Below are positions 36,243-45,313 of a stretch of DNA of 64,000 bases, piece by piece (position 1 is the stretch's first letter; each line of letters begins with the position of its first letter). The stretch is from the NCBI RefSeq assembly GCF_002723975.1, contig NZ_BEWO01000006.1, positions 117,192 to 181,191 on the forward strand, read 5' to 3'. The position numbers and the translations under genes were made by a program. The notes under the pieces were generated by a model. It saw only the letters and a list, made by a program, of their open reading frames with translations, searched no databases and was not told the DNA's origin. The DNA is from Gluconobacter japonicus (GTDB lineage: Bacteria; Pseudomonadota; Alphaproteobacteria; Acetobacterales; Acetobacteraceae).

Positions 36243-36266
36243 GGCTGCCATCAAATAATGGCAGCC
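36243..36266 (-). terminator. Intrinsic terminator of gmk
   Basis: GGCTGCCAT (36243-36251) pairs perfectly with ATGGCAGCC (36258-36266). Six T residues follow on the minus strand. It lies 30 bases after the gmk stop. Confidence 0.88.
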
Positions 36267-36296
36267 CTTCGAAAATCTTTCTATGTGCATAGGACG

Positions 36297-36929
36297 CTAA
36301 CGAGTGGGATTAAAGCCGGCCACTACATTGACGAGATTACGTTGCCGACGGGTCGTCAATCGTGCCGAAATCAAAACGGAACGCGCCTGAGAAATTGCTG
36401 TATCAAGATCGGAATTGATGATGGTATGATCGAATTCTGCCCAATGTGAAATTTCGTTGAGGGCCGCTTTCATACGCTTCTCAATTTCTGCAGGATCGTC
36501 AGAAGCACGCTTGTTTAGGCGACGCTCCAGTTCTTCCAATGACGGAGGGAGAACGAAGAGACTGACTACATCCTCTGGAAGCGCTTCACGCAATTGACGG
36601 TGACCCTGCCAGTCGATGTCGAACACCATGTCATAACCAGCATCCAGGGCTTCCTCTACGGGGGACCGAGGAGTGCCGTATCCACGGCCGAAGACTTCTG
36701 CCCATTCGAGAAGGTCGCCGCCCTCAGCCATCGCACGAAAGGCTTCGATATCCCGGAAGTGATAGTGAATGCCCTCCACTTCACCGGGGCGAGGGCTCCG
36801 CGTTGTCACAGAGACAGAATGCTTGAGGCTGGGTTCTGACGCACGCAGGGCATTGGCGATCGTGGATTTGCCCGCACCGGAGGGGGCTGAGATCACCAGA
36901 CAGACGCCGCGTCGGGACTGTTGGGTCAT
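36297..36929 (-). CDS. gmk: Guanylate kinase
   Basis: Gmk (210 residues) phosphorylates GMP and dGMP to the diphosphates. The P-loop SAPSGAGKST lies at about residues 14-23. The GMP-binding segment has SVTTRSPRPGEVEGIHYHF, then EWAEVFGRGYGTPRSPVEEA and the DIDWQGHRQL block. ATG 36929 follows AGGAG. It lies 95 bases downstream of the AI-2E gene on the same strand and ends at a strong terminator. Confidence 0.97.
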   Translation of the reverse strand: MTQQSRRGVCLVISAPSGAGKSTIANALRASEPSLKHSVSVTTRSPRPGEVEGIHYHFRDIEAFRAMAEGGDLLEWAEVFGRGYGTPRSPVEEALDAGYDMVFDIDWQGHRQLREALPEDVVSLFVLPPSLEELERRLNKRASDDPAEIEKRMKAALNEISHWAEFDHTIINSDLDTAISQARSVLISARLTTRRQRNLVNVVAGFNPTR

Positions 36930-37024
36930 GGAGGTCTCCTTGAGATGGTTCCTGTGCCGGACAATGCCGCAGCCTCTACCCTGAAAACCCCCTGTCTGAC
37001 CAGATGTTCCTCAAATCAGCCTTC

Positions 37025-38290
37025 TCAGGGTTCGGACTGAAGTTGTGCCGTGATGGCGCTGCTGAGTGACCGTCTGCGGGAGCCGCCCAGAATATGTCCA
37101 AGCGGGGCAAGGACTTCGATATGGTCACAGACAATCTTGAAGACCGCGAGCATTGGAACGGACAGGAACGCGCCAGAAATTCCCCACATCCAGTCCCAGA
37201 AGAGCAGTGATCCCATAACAAAAACGGGGTTAAGGGTAAAACGGCGCGCCAGCAGCATCGGCGTAATCGTTTCGCCTTCCAGCACATGGATCAGCAGGTA
37301 GATGGATGGGGGAACAAGTGCATAAAGCAGGGATGGAAAGGTAAAGAGCCCTACGAAAAAATATACCACAACACCCGTAAGCGGGCCGATGATGGGGATA
37401 TAGTTCAATAGAAAAGCCAAAACACCCCAGAGCAGAGGGTTGGGCATTCCTGTCGCCCAGCACTGGATCATGTTCGCCAGACCGACCAGAAAATTCATCA
37501 TGGTGATGGTCGCCAGATAAAGCGATACGTTCCGCTCAATCTGGGTTGTGATCTGAACCAGCCGGCGCTTCTTCCGAAAAGTCGGCATGATTTCCACGAT
37601 ACGCCGGAGCAGCGTGTCTCCTTCTGTCATGAGGAAGAACAGCATCAGCAGCATGGAGAAAAATCCTCCGGCGACTTCCCGTGTGCCAGCAAGAACAGAG
37701 GTGCCCAACTTGCTCAACGCTGTCTCTCCGCCAATAGGGGCAGCGACGGCATGAGAGCCTGATGGCCGGTACCCGCCAAACACTCCGGACAGTCGTTGAT
37801 AGTCCCGCTGCATCATTTCAATAGGGCCACGCAGAACGGCCAGTTTGCTCTGAAGTGCCGGAAGAGTCTGTGGAGCACGGGAGATCCAGCCAGCTGCAGG
37901 AACGGAGATCGTCGTGGCAATACCACCCACCACACCAAACATGGCGACGATCAGAAGCAACGCAGCCAAATGCTTGGGGAGGTGGAGCTTCTGTCGAAGG
38001 AAACGCATCGGGGCAATCATCATGAGATTGACCACCAGTGCGAAGACGAAAGGCAGAAGAATGGGCGCTGTGAAATACAAAGAATAGAAAACGGCCAGAA
38101 TCGTCAGGATTAGAACACAGATATCCCGGACGTTCAGATGTTGACGCAATATGTCACGATCCAGCGTGGGGTCCGGCAGATCCTCGTCTTCTTTAACAAG
38201 GTCCGAAAGAGGACAAGGGGCGTCATCTTCCGGCGGAAGAGAGCCTTTCTGGCTGGGAAGTGCGGAAGGCTCAGTCGAACGGCCGGACAT
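37025..38290 (-). CDS. AI-2E family transporter (PerM-like)
   Basis: 421 residues. A hydrophilic, acidic N-terminus (about 60 residues) is followed by the typical eight-helix layout: two helices near ILTILAVFYSLYFTAPILLP, a large loop, then MMNFLVGLANMIQCW, GVLAFLLNYIPIIGPLTGVV and the final GISGAFLSVPMLAVFKIVCD. The NYIPIIGP motif is the family hallmark. Members have been tied to autoinducer-2 export or to Na+/H+ exchange, but most are unassigned, and no AI-2 synthesis gene is present here. It probably shares a transcript with gmk. It is divergent from the pqq operon. Confidence 0.9.
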   Translation of the reverse strand: MSGRSTEPSALPSQKGSLPPEDDAPCPLSDLVKEDEDLPDPTLDRDILRQHLNVRDICVLILTILAVFYSLYFTAPILLPFVFALVVNLMMIAPMRFLRQKLHLPKHLAALLLIVAMFGVVGGIATTISVPAAGWISRAPQTLPALQSKLAVLRGPIEMMQRDYQRLSGVFGGYRPSGSHAVAAPIGGETALSKLGTSVLAGTREVAGGFFSMLLMLFFLMTEGDTLLRRIVEIMPTFRKKRRLVQITTQIERNVSLYLATITMMNFLVGLANMIQCWATGMPNPLLWGVLAFLLNYIPIIGPLTGVVVYFFVGLFTFPSLLYALVPPSIYLLIHVLEGETITPMLLARRFTLNPVFVMGSLLFWDWMWGISGAFLSVPMLAVFKIVCDHIEVLAPLGHILGGSRRRSLSSAITAQLQSEP

Positions 38291-38415
38291 GTTTGGTGCC
38301 TGAATCGGAGGAGATGATGTTCAGGTGAGAAGACCTGACAGAGGACACAGTTGCGTGTTCTGCCCAAAAACCCTCTTGAACTCCAGTAGGAACAGGTCAC
38401 TAAATAATGATCAGA

Positions 38416-38439
38416 GCTAACGGGACCCTGCCCGTTGGC
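38416..38439 (+). repeat. Leader hairpin upstream of pqqA
   Basis: GCTAACGGG (38416-38424) pairs with CCCGTTGGC (38431-38439), one G-U pair, with a 6-base loop, ending 24 bases before the pqqA start. An AT-rich stretch (TAAATAATG) just upstream could be a -10 region, placing the hairpin at the 5' end of the transcript. It may stabilise the mRNA of the highly expressed pqqA. Confidence 0.5.
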
Positions 38440-38463
38440 GAACCTGGAGCTAGGAGAACAGCC

Positions 38464-38544
38464 ATGGCTTGGAACACGCCGAAAGTTACCGAAATTCCGC
38501 TGGGCGCAGAAATCAACTCGTACGTCTGCGGCGAGAAGAAGTAA
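38464..38544 (+). CDS. pqqA: PQQ precursor peptide PqqA
   Basis: A 26-residue peptide whose Glu and Tyr are crosslinked and become the PQQ ring. The sequence begins MAWNTPKVTEIPLGAEINSY and carries the diagnostic Glu16-x3-Tyr20. ATG 38464 follows AGGAG at ideal spacing. It is separated from pqqB by 89 bases that contain a strong terminator-like hairpin, so pqqA should be made in excess over the enzymes, as suits a consumed substrate. Confidence 0.98.
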   Translation: MAWNTPKVTEIPLGAEINSYVCGEKK

Positions 38545-38570
38545 TCATCTTTCCCTTTTCGGGGAAAATG

Positions 38571-38601
38571 GCGGCCGCCTCCCACAGGGGCGGCCGTTTT
38601 T
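38571..38601 (+). terminator. Internal terminator/attenuator between pqqA and pqqB
   Basis: CGGCCGCC (38572-38579) pairs with GGCGGCCG (38589-38596) and is followed by TTTTT. It lies 27 bases after pqqA and 32 before pqqB. Partial read-through would set the PqqA to PqqBCDE ratio. Confidence 0.8.
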
Positions 38602-38633
38602 CTGTTGACGCCTACCAGACGGTTTTCTGAAAA

Positions 38634-39548
38634 ATGATTGATGTCATCGTGCTCGGCTCCGCGGCCGGCGGTGGATTCCCCCAATGGAACTCCGCAGCGC
38701 CGGGATGTGTTGCCGCCCGCACGCGACAGGGCGCACGCCCTCGCACTCAGGCCTCTATCGCCGTGAGTGCTGATGGAGAACACTGGTTTGTTCTCAATGC
38801 CTCCCCGGACCTGCGACAGCAGATCATCGAGACGCCAGCCCTTCATCATCAGGGCAGTCTTCGTGGCACGCCGATCCAGAGTGTCATCCTGACCTGCGGT
38901 GAAATCGACGCCATCACGGGCTTGCTAACCCTGCGTGAGCGTGAGCCTTTCACGCTGATGGGCAGCGAGTCCACGCTGGACCAACTGGCCGCCAATCCTA
39001 TTTTCGGCGCGCTTGACCCTGCGATTGTCCCGCGTGTGACTCTCAAGCTGGACGTACCGACAGCACTCAACCTGAAAGATGGCACTCCGTCTGGCCTGAC
39101 GCTGACGGCCTTCGCAGTCCCGGGGAAGGCCCCGCTTTACGCTGAGGCTGAAGGGTCGCGGCCTGATGAAACTTTGGGTGTCTCGATCACGGATGGGACG
39201 CAAACGGTTCTTTTCATTCCCGGCTGTGCTCACATTACCCCAGACATCATAGAGCGTGCGTCTCAGGCGGATCTCCTGTTTTTCGATGGAACGCTCTGGC
39301 GCGATGATGAAATGATTCGTGCCGGTCTGAGCCCGAAAACAGGTCAGCGTATGGGGCATGTTTCTATTCGCGACAGCGGTGGCCCTGTCGAGAGTTTCGC
39401 GTCCTGTTCAAAACCGCGTAAAGTCTTGATTCACATCAACAACTCGAACCCGGTTCTGATGGAAGACAGTCCGGAACACAAAGACATCGAGAACGCGGGG
39501 TGGACCGTGTCCGAAGATGGCATGACTTTCAGACTGGAAACACCATGA
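38634..39548 (+). CDS. pqqB: PQQ biosynthesis protein PqqB
   Basis: PqqB (304 residues) is a metallo-beta-lactamase-fold protein that acts as an iron-dependent hydroxylase on the crosslinked Glu-Tyr intermediate. The N-terminus VIVLGSAAGGGFPQWN and the CxxC-like GCVAARTRQG region are family marks, as are FVLNASPDLRQQI and FFDGTLWRDDEMI. ATG 38634 begins after a gap containing the pqqA attenuator. Its stop overlaps the pqqC start (ATGA, 39545-39548). Confidence 0.96.
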   Translation: MIDVIVLGSAAGGGFPQWNSAAPGCVAARTRQGARPRTQASIAVSADGEHWFVLNASPDLRQQIIETPALHHQGSLRGTPIQSVILTCGEIDAITGLLTLREREPFTLMGSESTLDQLAANPIFGALDPAIVPRVTLKLDVPTALNLKDGTPSGLTLTAFAVPGKAPLYAEAEGSRPDETLGVSITDGTQTVLFIPGCAHITPDIIERASQADLLFFDGTLWRDDEMIRAGLSPKTGQRMGHVSIRDSGGPVESFASCSKPRKVLIHINNSNPVLMEDSPEHKDIENAGWTVSEDGMTFRLETP

Positions 39549-40264
39549 CACTCCTGACCCCTGACCAGCTTGAAGCCCGCCTCCGTCAGATCGGGGCTGA
39601 GCGCTATCACAACCGTCATCCGTTCCACCGCAAGCTGCATGACGGTCTGCTGACGAAGCAGCAGGTTCAGGCTTGGGCTCTTAACCGCTATTATTATCAG
39701 GCAAAGATCCCGGCTAAGGATGCCACGCTCCTTGCTCGCCTGCCGACCGCCGAGCTGCGCCGCGAATGGCGTCGCCGTATCGAGGATCATGACGGTACGG
39801 AGCCTGGAACAGGCGGTGTTGCCCGGTGGCTTGTGCTCACGGATGGTCTGGGTCTTGATCGGGACTATGTAGAGAGCACCGAGGGCCTGTTGCCCGCGAC
39901 GCGCTTTGCCGTGGATGCGTATGTGAATTTCGTACGGGACCAGTCCATACTGGCCGCCATTGCCTCCTCACTGACCGAGCTGTTTTCCCCGACGATTATC
40001 AGCGAACGGGTTTCGGGGATGCTGCGTCACTACGACTTCATTTCCGAAGAAACGCTGGCCTATTTCACGCCGCGTCTCACGCAGGCTCCTCGGGATTCCG
40101 ATTTCGCGTTAGCCTATGTGCGGGAAAATGCTCTTACACCGGAACAACAGCGCGAAGTTCTGGGCGCTCTGGAGTTCAAGTGTTCCGTTCTGTGGTCCAT
40201 GCTGGATGCGCTGGATTATGCGTATGTGGAAGATCATATCCCGCCGGGTGCTTTTGTCCCATGA
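39545..40264 (+). CDS. pqqC: Pyrroloquinoline-quinone synthase PqqC
   Basis: PqqC (239 residues) carries out the final ring closure and eight-electron oxidation to PQQ, using O2 without a metal. It is an all-helical bundle with the conserved FHRKLHDGLLTKQQVQAWAL and NRYYYQAKIPAKDA segments, then RIEDHDGTEPGTGG and RHYDFISEETLAYF. The start is ATG 39545, coupled to pqqB; the frame is open to 39500, but that lies inside pqqB. Its stop overlaps pqqD. Confidence 0.97.
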   Translation: MTLLTPDQLEARLRQIGAERYHNRHPFHRKLHDGLLTKQQVQAWALNRYYYQAKIPAKDATLLARLPTAELRREWRRRIEDHDGTEPGTGGVARWLVLTDGLGLDRDYVESTEGLLPATRFAVDAYVNFVRDQSILAAIASSLTELFSPTIISERVSGMLRHYDFISEETLAYFTPRLTQAPRDSDFALAYVRENALTPEQQREVLGALEFKCSVLWSMLDALDYAYVEDHIPPGAFVP

Positions 40265-40536
40265 GTGTGACGGAAGACACCGTGCTGTCTTTCGCGCGCG
40301 GTCATCGCCTTCAACAAGACCGCGTTCGGGATCTCTGGCTCGTCCAGGCTCCCGAGAAGGCTTTTATTATCGAAGGTGCCGCCCCACATATTTTGGGTCT
40401 TGTGGACGGAGAGAGGACTGTCGGTACGATCATTGAGGTATTGACGGAACAGTTCTCCGCTCCCCGCGAGGTCATCTCAACGGACGTTCTCGCGCTTCTT
40501 TCTGATCTGACGGAAAAGGGCGTTCTTCGCGCATGA
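40261..40536 (+). CDS. pqqD: PQQ peptide chaperone PqqD
   Basis: PqqD (91 residues) is the RiPP recognition element that binds PqqA and presents it to PqqE. The winged-helix-like core shows [40 protein letters not shown] and [13 protein letters not shown]. The start is ATG 40261, overlapping the pqqC stop by four bases; the frame continues upstream into pqqC and that part is not used. It also overlaps pqqE by four bases (40533-40536), so PqqD and PqqE should be made at equal levels. Confidence 0.96.
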   Translation: MSVTEDTVLSFARGHRLQQDRVRDLWLVQAPEKAFIIEGAAPHILGLVDGERTVGTIIEVLTEQFSAPREVISTDVLALLSDLTEKGVLRA

Positions 40537-41606
40537 CCTTACCCCAGCCTCCGATGAGCCTTCTGGCTGAGCTGACTCACCGCTGCCCGCTTGCCTGCCC
40601 TTATTGTTCTAATCCATTGGATCTGGAGCGGAAGGCGGCAGAGCTGGATACGGCTGGGTGGCGTCGGGTGTTGGAGCAGGCAGCGGAGATGGGCGTTCTA
40701 CAGGTCCATTTCTCTGGCGGCGAACCTATGGCGCGGTCGGATCTGGTCGAACTGGTCACGCTGGCGCGAAAGCTGAACCTTTACACCAATCTCATTACAT
40801 CCGGCGTCCTGCTGGATGCGAGCAAGCTGGAGGCTCTGGATAAGGCCGGACTAGATCATATCCAGCTCTCATTTCAGGATGTCACGACAGAGGGCGCTGA
40901 GCGCATTGGTGGCTTGAAGGGCGCGCAGGAGCGCAAATTGAAGGCCGCTAGGCTTATTCAGGAATCCGGCATTCCCATGACGTTGAATTTCGTCGTTCAT
41001 CGGGAAAATGTGGCCCGGATTCCGCAGATGTTTGAGCTGGCCCGTGAGTTGAAAGCTGGCCGCGTCGAAATTGCGCATACCCAATATTATGGCTGGGGCC
41101 TGAAGAACCGCGATGCTCTTTTACCAAGCCGGGAGCAGCTTGAGGAATCTACCCGGTCGGTTGAGGCAGAGCGCGCTAAAGGTGGCCTCGCCATCGATTA
41201 TGTAACGCCTGATTATCACGCAGACAGGCCCAAGCCTTGCATGGGCGGTTGGGGGCAAAGGTTTGTGAATATCTCGCCGTCGGGGCGTGTTCTTCCCTGT
41301 CACGCGGCAGAAATCATCCCGAACGTCACGTTTCCCAATGTTCGAGATGAGTCTTTGGCGGATATCTGGAACAACTCCCACCTGTTCAACATGTTCCGTG
41401 GAACAGAGTGGATGCCGGAAGCCTGTCGCGCCTGTGATCGTCGGGAAATCGACTGGGGCGGATGTCGTTGTCAGGCTCTAGCATTGACAGGAGATGCGGC
41501 GAACATGGATCCGGTGTGCAGCCAGTCGCCGTTTCATGAGCAGATAGTGAAAATTGCTGATAATAATGGTGTTCCGAAAGACACATTATTTTATCGGCGT
41601 TTTTAA
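40533..41606 (+). CDS. pqqE: PqqA peptide cyclase PqqE (radical SAM)
   Basis: PqqE (357 residues) uses S-adenosylmethionine to form the C-C bond between Glu and Tyr of PqqA. The radical-SAM cluster ligands are [10 protein letters not shown] (Cys18, 22, 25) and the GGEP motif follows at about residue 67. The C-terminal SPASM region has Cys-rich sequence: [28 protein letters not shown] and [10 protein letters not shown]. It is the last gene of the operon and ends at a perfect 15-bp terminator stem. No pqqF protease gene follows; in Gluconobacter another protease (TldD) is known to take that role. Confidence 0.97.
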   Translation: MTLPQPPMSLLAELTHRCPLACPYCSNPLDLERKAAELDTAGWRRVLEQAAEMGVLQVHFSGGEPMARSDLVELVTLARKLNLYTNLITSGVLLDASKLEALDKAGLDHIQLSFQDVTTEGAERIGGLKGAQERKLKAARLIQESGIPMTLNFVVHRENVARIPQMFELARELKAGRVEIAHTQYYGWGLKNRDALLPSREQLEESTRSVEAERAKGGLAIDYVTPDYHADRPKPCMGGWGQRFVNISPSGRVLPCHAAEIIPNVTFPNVRDESLADIWNNSHLFNMFRGTEWMPEACRACDRREIDWGGCRCQALALTGDAANMDPVCSQSPFHEQIVKIADNNGVPKDTLFYRRF

Positions 41607-41609
41607 AAA

Positions 41610-41642
41610 TTTATGGAAACTATCAGAGATAGTTTCCATAAA
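41610..41642. terminator. Bidirectional terminator, pqqE / hydrolase-discoidin gene
   Basis: A perfect 15-bp stem TTTATGGAAACTATC (41610-41624) / GATAGTTTCCATAAA (41628-41642) with a 3-base loop, four bases after pqqE. It contains the last codons and stop (41623-41625) of the convergent minus-strand gene. It marks the left edge of the AT-rich insert. Confidence 0.85.
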
Positions 41643-42837
41643 TACTGACTCTGCTGAGATGAAGAAAATTGGTTTCGTTTAGAAAAATTTTGATATATCG
41701 AGCCGTAAAATCGGTCTCTATTTGAAGAGGCTCTCCAAACTCACCTCCAATGTATCGCGCATCATTTTTTTCGTAAAATTCCTCCCAGTATATACCATCA
41801 TCTGACTTGAGTAAGGAGAATTTGTTAAATCTGCGCGCAAACTCTTCATTATCGCAACGGTTAAAAATGATGATCTGCTTGATATGAGCAGGTTGTTTCA
41901 GTTCAATGCTCCACCAAGGATTTTTTTCGAAACCTGTATGGAACGCTGGAATCATACGCAGAGGCTCATCAATTGCTCGTTGTGCTTCTGCCTCAGTACT
42001 GTCTCTGTGAAATGAGTATTCGCAGACACTACTTTGTGTAGCTTTCCCATCATGAGAGACTAGATGAAAATTTGGTATTTCGATAAAATGATCATATTTA
42101 AATGTTTGATCCCCAATCCATTTCACAAAAGATTTTGGGCTATATTCTACAATATTGCATAGAATTTTTTCAAATGTATCGGCAGAAAAATCTATCCTAT
42201 TATTATAGAAAGCATCAAGAACTATATTTAGATAATTGGTACCATAATCTTTTTTAAGATGCCTGGCGATATCATGATGGCGAGTGTTAATGGTAACAAC
42301 ATTAAAATTCTCAGATTTATAAAATTTTGCATGAAGATTATCTTCATATGAACATGAGGGGTAAATTAAAACAGCTTTAGAGGCGGCACTTTCTGGAGCG
42401 TAATCAGAAAATGCGAATGTGCTAATGGCACCATCCAGAGGACTAAGCGGCCCGAACCATTTACAAAAAGCTGGAAGCGCGGAATACTGCGGGCTAAAAG
42501 CCAGTATTCGGGTGATTTTTTCACAGTATTTTGAAAATAAAAGTGCTCCAGATGCGCCAAGACTTTCGCCCATAGAGTAAATAAATTGGTATTTTTTACA
42601 AAAATAACTAAGAAAACGGAACATTTTAATAGAATTTATGTTATTGTACCAATCTAGATGTTTTGATCTAACGAAAATATAAGATGTATTAAAGTTTTTT
42701 ATGGTATTTTTAAATTCTTCTACAGGCTGCGCTAAAGCCAATGCTCCAGCGCTGGAGAAAACAATAGTGACATTGCAGGATTCTCTGTTCCAATAGGAAA
42801 CTTCATAGTTATCGTTATCAAGAATGACTTCTGACAT
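41623..42837 (-). CDS. Alpha/beta-hydrolase-like protein with C-terminal discoidin (F5/8 C) domain
   Basis: 404 residues, AT-rich compared with flanking genes. The N-terminal half looks like an alpha/beta hydrolase: strands such as VTIVFSSAGAL, then GESLGASGALLF with the nucleophile-elbow GxSxG, and a late RHHDIARHL histidine. The C-terminal 150 residues match a discoidin / coagulation factor 5/8 type C domain: CEYSFHRDSTEAEAQRAID, then NPWWSIELKQPAHIKQIIIF, NRCDNEEFARRF, DDGIYWEE and ARYIKIFLNE. Such domains bind carbohydrates or surfaces. There is no signal peptide. The gene would be transcribed with the upstream minus-strand gene. The combination is unusual; role possibly in surface glycan metabolism, by inference only. 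Confidence 0.7.
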   Translation of the reverse strand: MSEVILDNDNYEVSYWNRESCNVTIVFSSAGALALAQPVEEFKNTIKNFNTSYIFVRSKHLDWYNNINSIKMFRFLSYFCKKYQFIYSMGESLGASGALLFSKYCEKITRILAFSPQYSALPAFCKWFGPLSPLDGAISTFAFSDYAPESAASKAVLIYPSCSYEDNLHAKFYKSENFNVVTINTRHHDIARHLKKDYGTNYLNIVLDAFYNNRIDFSADTFEKILCNIVEYSPKSFVKWIGDQTFKYDHFIEIPNFHLVSHDGKATQSSVCEYSFHRDSTEAEAQRAIDEPLRMIPAFHTGFEKNPWWSIELKQPAHIKQIIIFNRCDNEEFARRFNKFSLLKSDDGIYWEEFYEKNDARYIGGEFGEPLQIETDFTARYIKIFLNETNFLHLSRVSIYGNYL

Positions 42838-42953
42838 TATGGAGCTTCCTAAAGTTTAATCCAAAATTTCAATTACTTTTAATATATCATAAATTTTTCT
42901 TTTTCAAATGGTGTCTTTAAATAAAGTGTTATCAAAATCCTAGATATCAAAAA

Positions 42954-45149
42954 TTATTTAGCCAGATCATTATTCTGGCTATCTGTCCATTTGGATGCTG
43001 AACTGTGCCAGTAGGCTTCAACGCCTATGATACCGTTTAGTTTGCAGTCAGAACACCATACATGTTCTCCGTCCTGAGACGCGTTAGGCATGGAATTTAG
43101 TGAATAAGTCGTAGTTTCAATTATATGACCTGCACTTATCGTGGCCGTTCCACCGTTGGAGGCGTGAACCGTCAGGTTGGCATAGCCATCTGTGGTCATG
43201 TAATTTCCTACACCCGCTCCTGCCCCGCTTGCGGGGGCCAAGATAAATTGTCCGCCCGCACCTGCAGCGATATTTCCCGATAAAGTTAAATTACCATTTG
43301 CGTCAAGGCTAAGGTTAGCGGTTGTTCCTCGCATAATTTCAAGCAGATTATTACTATAGGTTGCGTCCACATATTCGCCTAATCCTGCGACGTGTCCTGA
43401 CGGCTGTGTGCCAATCGTCAGAGCGTTTCCACCTGTCAGACCTAGCGGTGCCATGTGCGACACCCCGTTACCATCCATTATGAAGCCACAATTTGTGCCA
43501 TAACCACAAAGAGCCAGCCCACCCCAATAGCCGTTCCAATTCCATTCAAAATCGGCCTGTTGAGAACCGTAACTGACCCCTGCGCCTTTCTCACCATCCA
43601 GAACAATGCCAAATTTCGGGGTCACGTTTTGAATCCCGGTTCCTTCTCCCGAAACACGCTCTGCCAGGTGGTACATTAACCGCCAGTTTGGAGACTGTTG
43701 CGTTAAGCCATCGAATTCAAAGATTTCTTGGTCCTGTCGTTTGAGAACTGTTTCCAACTCTCCGAGACGGCATCCTCCACCAATCCAGGAGCCTGCACTT
43801 TCAAAAGCACTCTGGTCATAATAACCTGAGGCGTCCGGATAACAACTGTCTCCTGCAAGGAAGTGATGAGGCGTGTTGCCTCCCGCATAAAATCCGAGAC
43901 TGTTATGGGTTAAAGAATTCGTATGGAGTGGATCCATGCTCACGTTAAGTGTGTAGCCGGTAAACTGAACAGCACCTTTACGGGTTTCGTTACGAACGTT
44001 GAAATCAAGTTCCTCACCAGCAAAAGAATGAATGAGAGAAGTCGCCGCATTACCTGTTGCGCCAGATTTTGCGCCATCGTAGCTCATGAATATATTACGG
44101 GCGAAAGTTTTGTTAAATCCGCCAATTCCCACAACGGGCGTTGTCTGATTAGCCCAGAAATAGCTTTCCAGAGATGTTGTGGAAGGGATGGCTCCAGTAG
44201 ACTGTGTAAGTTGTTGTCCCCAACCATAGACAGTGATTGTAGTTACATTTTTATCGGTAGAAATAGATTTAATCACACCCATGTAGTAATCAGCTATTTC
44301 GTTGTTCGATGCCGAAATACCTGGAATTTGAGAGTTGGTGAAAATCGTCATCATGGGTTGAATATGAGCAAGTTCAGCCGCAGTCAAAGTCCCGGCAAGG
44401 GTAACGCTTGTAGCTGTGTATGTGGCAGCTGGCAGGATTAGATCAAAATTTGCATTTACTGGACCTGCATAAAGCTGAACACCATCGGCGCTAGGGATGG
44501 TTCCACCTTGAACATTTACGGCTGATACGGCTGCCTGCTTGATGTCACTAGGCTCCATGAAAAGGCATAATACACAACCAGCCGTATAGCCACCAGTTGG
44601 AACGCCGTTCAGAACAAGGCTTTCGTAGGTCCCAGCCTGATTTCCATATGGGCTATGAGGTAGGGTAATAGGAGTTCCGCCAACGCGCATCGTGGAATTT
44701 CCGTCCCACCAGTAAAATGGTCCTTTGCCGTTTGCTGTCAACTGTGGATTGACATTGTTATATACGGTAGGAAGAACTATACCGCTGATACGAGGTCCAG
44801 TAATAATAGATTCTCCAAGAATAGAAGAAGTAACTCGTGCATTTTCATCTAGTCCCGCAACTCCATTGGCTGTGCCAATCATGTTTTTTTCTAAAGGGTT
44901 ACATATTACGGGATAATTATTGCCATCGGTTCCACATATTTGTTGTGTAACAGTGACAGGTTTCCATTGCCCTGTATTATCTTTGTAAGATAATGATTTC
45001 ATAAGATTGGTATTGCTAAGAGACGTCGTAAACAGGATGGATTTAGTAGCTCCGGAGTTATCGCGGTATGTTGTCTGAGGGGAAGCCAGACAGATCCCGG
45101 GAAAAAAAAGAATGCTCAAAATATACGTCAGAATGGCATTTTTTTTCAT
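42954..45149 (-). CDS. Large secreted protein with phage tail-fibre-like features
   Basis: 731 residues. A signal peptide (ILTYILSILFFPGICLAS) is followed by Gly/Asn/Thr/Ser-rich beta sequence without membrane spans. GTANGVAGLDENARVTSSI (about 92-110) is like the linker seen at the start of many tail-fibre and collar proteins. The C-terminal part has short repeating beta elements (TANLSLDANGNLTLSGNIAA, then LAPASGAGAGVGNYMTTDG) typical of trimeric fibres. It ends with a Cys pair (VWCSDCKLNG). A phage fibre would not normally carry a Sec signal, so it may be a domesticated fibre used as adhesin or surface protein. No other phage gene adjoins. Family not identified. Confidence 0.7.
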   Translation of the reverse strand: MKKNAILTYILSILFFPGICLASPQTTYRDNSGATKSILFTTSLSNTNLMKSLSYKDNTGQWKPVTVTQQICGTDGNNYPVICNPLEKNMIGTANGVAGLDENARVTSSILGESIITGPRISGIVLPTVYNNVNPQLTANGKGPFYWWDGNSTMRVGGTPITLPHSPYGNQAGTYESLVLNGVPTGGYTAGCVLCLFMEPSDIKQAAVSAVNVQGGTIPSADGVQLYAGPVNANFDLILPAATYTATSVTLAGTLTAAELAHIQPMMTIFTNSQIPGISASNNEIADYYMGVIKSISTDKNVTTITVYGWGQQLTQSTGAIPSTTSLESYFWANQTTPVVGIGGFNKTFARNIFMSYDGAKSGATGNAATSLIHSFAGEELDFNVRNETRKGAVQFTGYTLNVSMDPLHTNSLTHNSLGFYAGGNTPHHFLAGDSCYPDASGYYDQSAFESAGSWIGGGCRLGELETVLKRQDQEIFEFDGLTQQSPNWRLMYHLAERVSGEGTGIQNVTPKFGIVLDGEKGAGVSYGSQQADFEWNWNGYWGGLALCGYGTNCGFIMDGNGVSHMAPLGLTGGNALTIGTQPSGHVAGLGEYVDATYSNNLLEIMRGTTANLSLDANGNLTLSGNIAAGAGGQFILAPASGAGAGVGNYMTTDGYANLTVHASNGGTATISAGHIIETTTYSLNSMPNASQDGEHVWCSDCKLNGIIGVEAYWHSSASKWTDSQNNDLAK

Positions 45150-45162
45150 GACTCAAACTCGC

Positions 45163-45191
45163 AAAAAAAAAGCCACCTCTTTGAGGTGGCT
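45163..45191 (-). terminator. Intrinsic terminator of the glycosyltransferase gene
   Basis: AGCCACCTC (45171-45179) and GAGGTGGCT (45183-45191) form a perfect 9-bp stem with TTT loop. The minus strand continues with nine T residues, a strong terminator. It lies 123 bases after the glycosyltransferase stop and just before the next gene's start, separating the two transcripts. Confidence 0.9.
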
Positions 45192-45313
45192 GAGAAATAA
45201 AATTAGTTGAATTTGATAATACTGCTTTCTAACAAAATAGGATGCTCAGGGCAAGGTAATTCTTTATCTATAATTAAGAATTTTTTGAAACATTTTGTTA
45301 GCGATATTCATAT

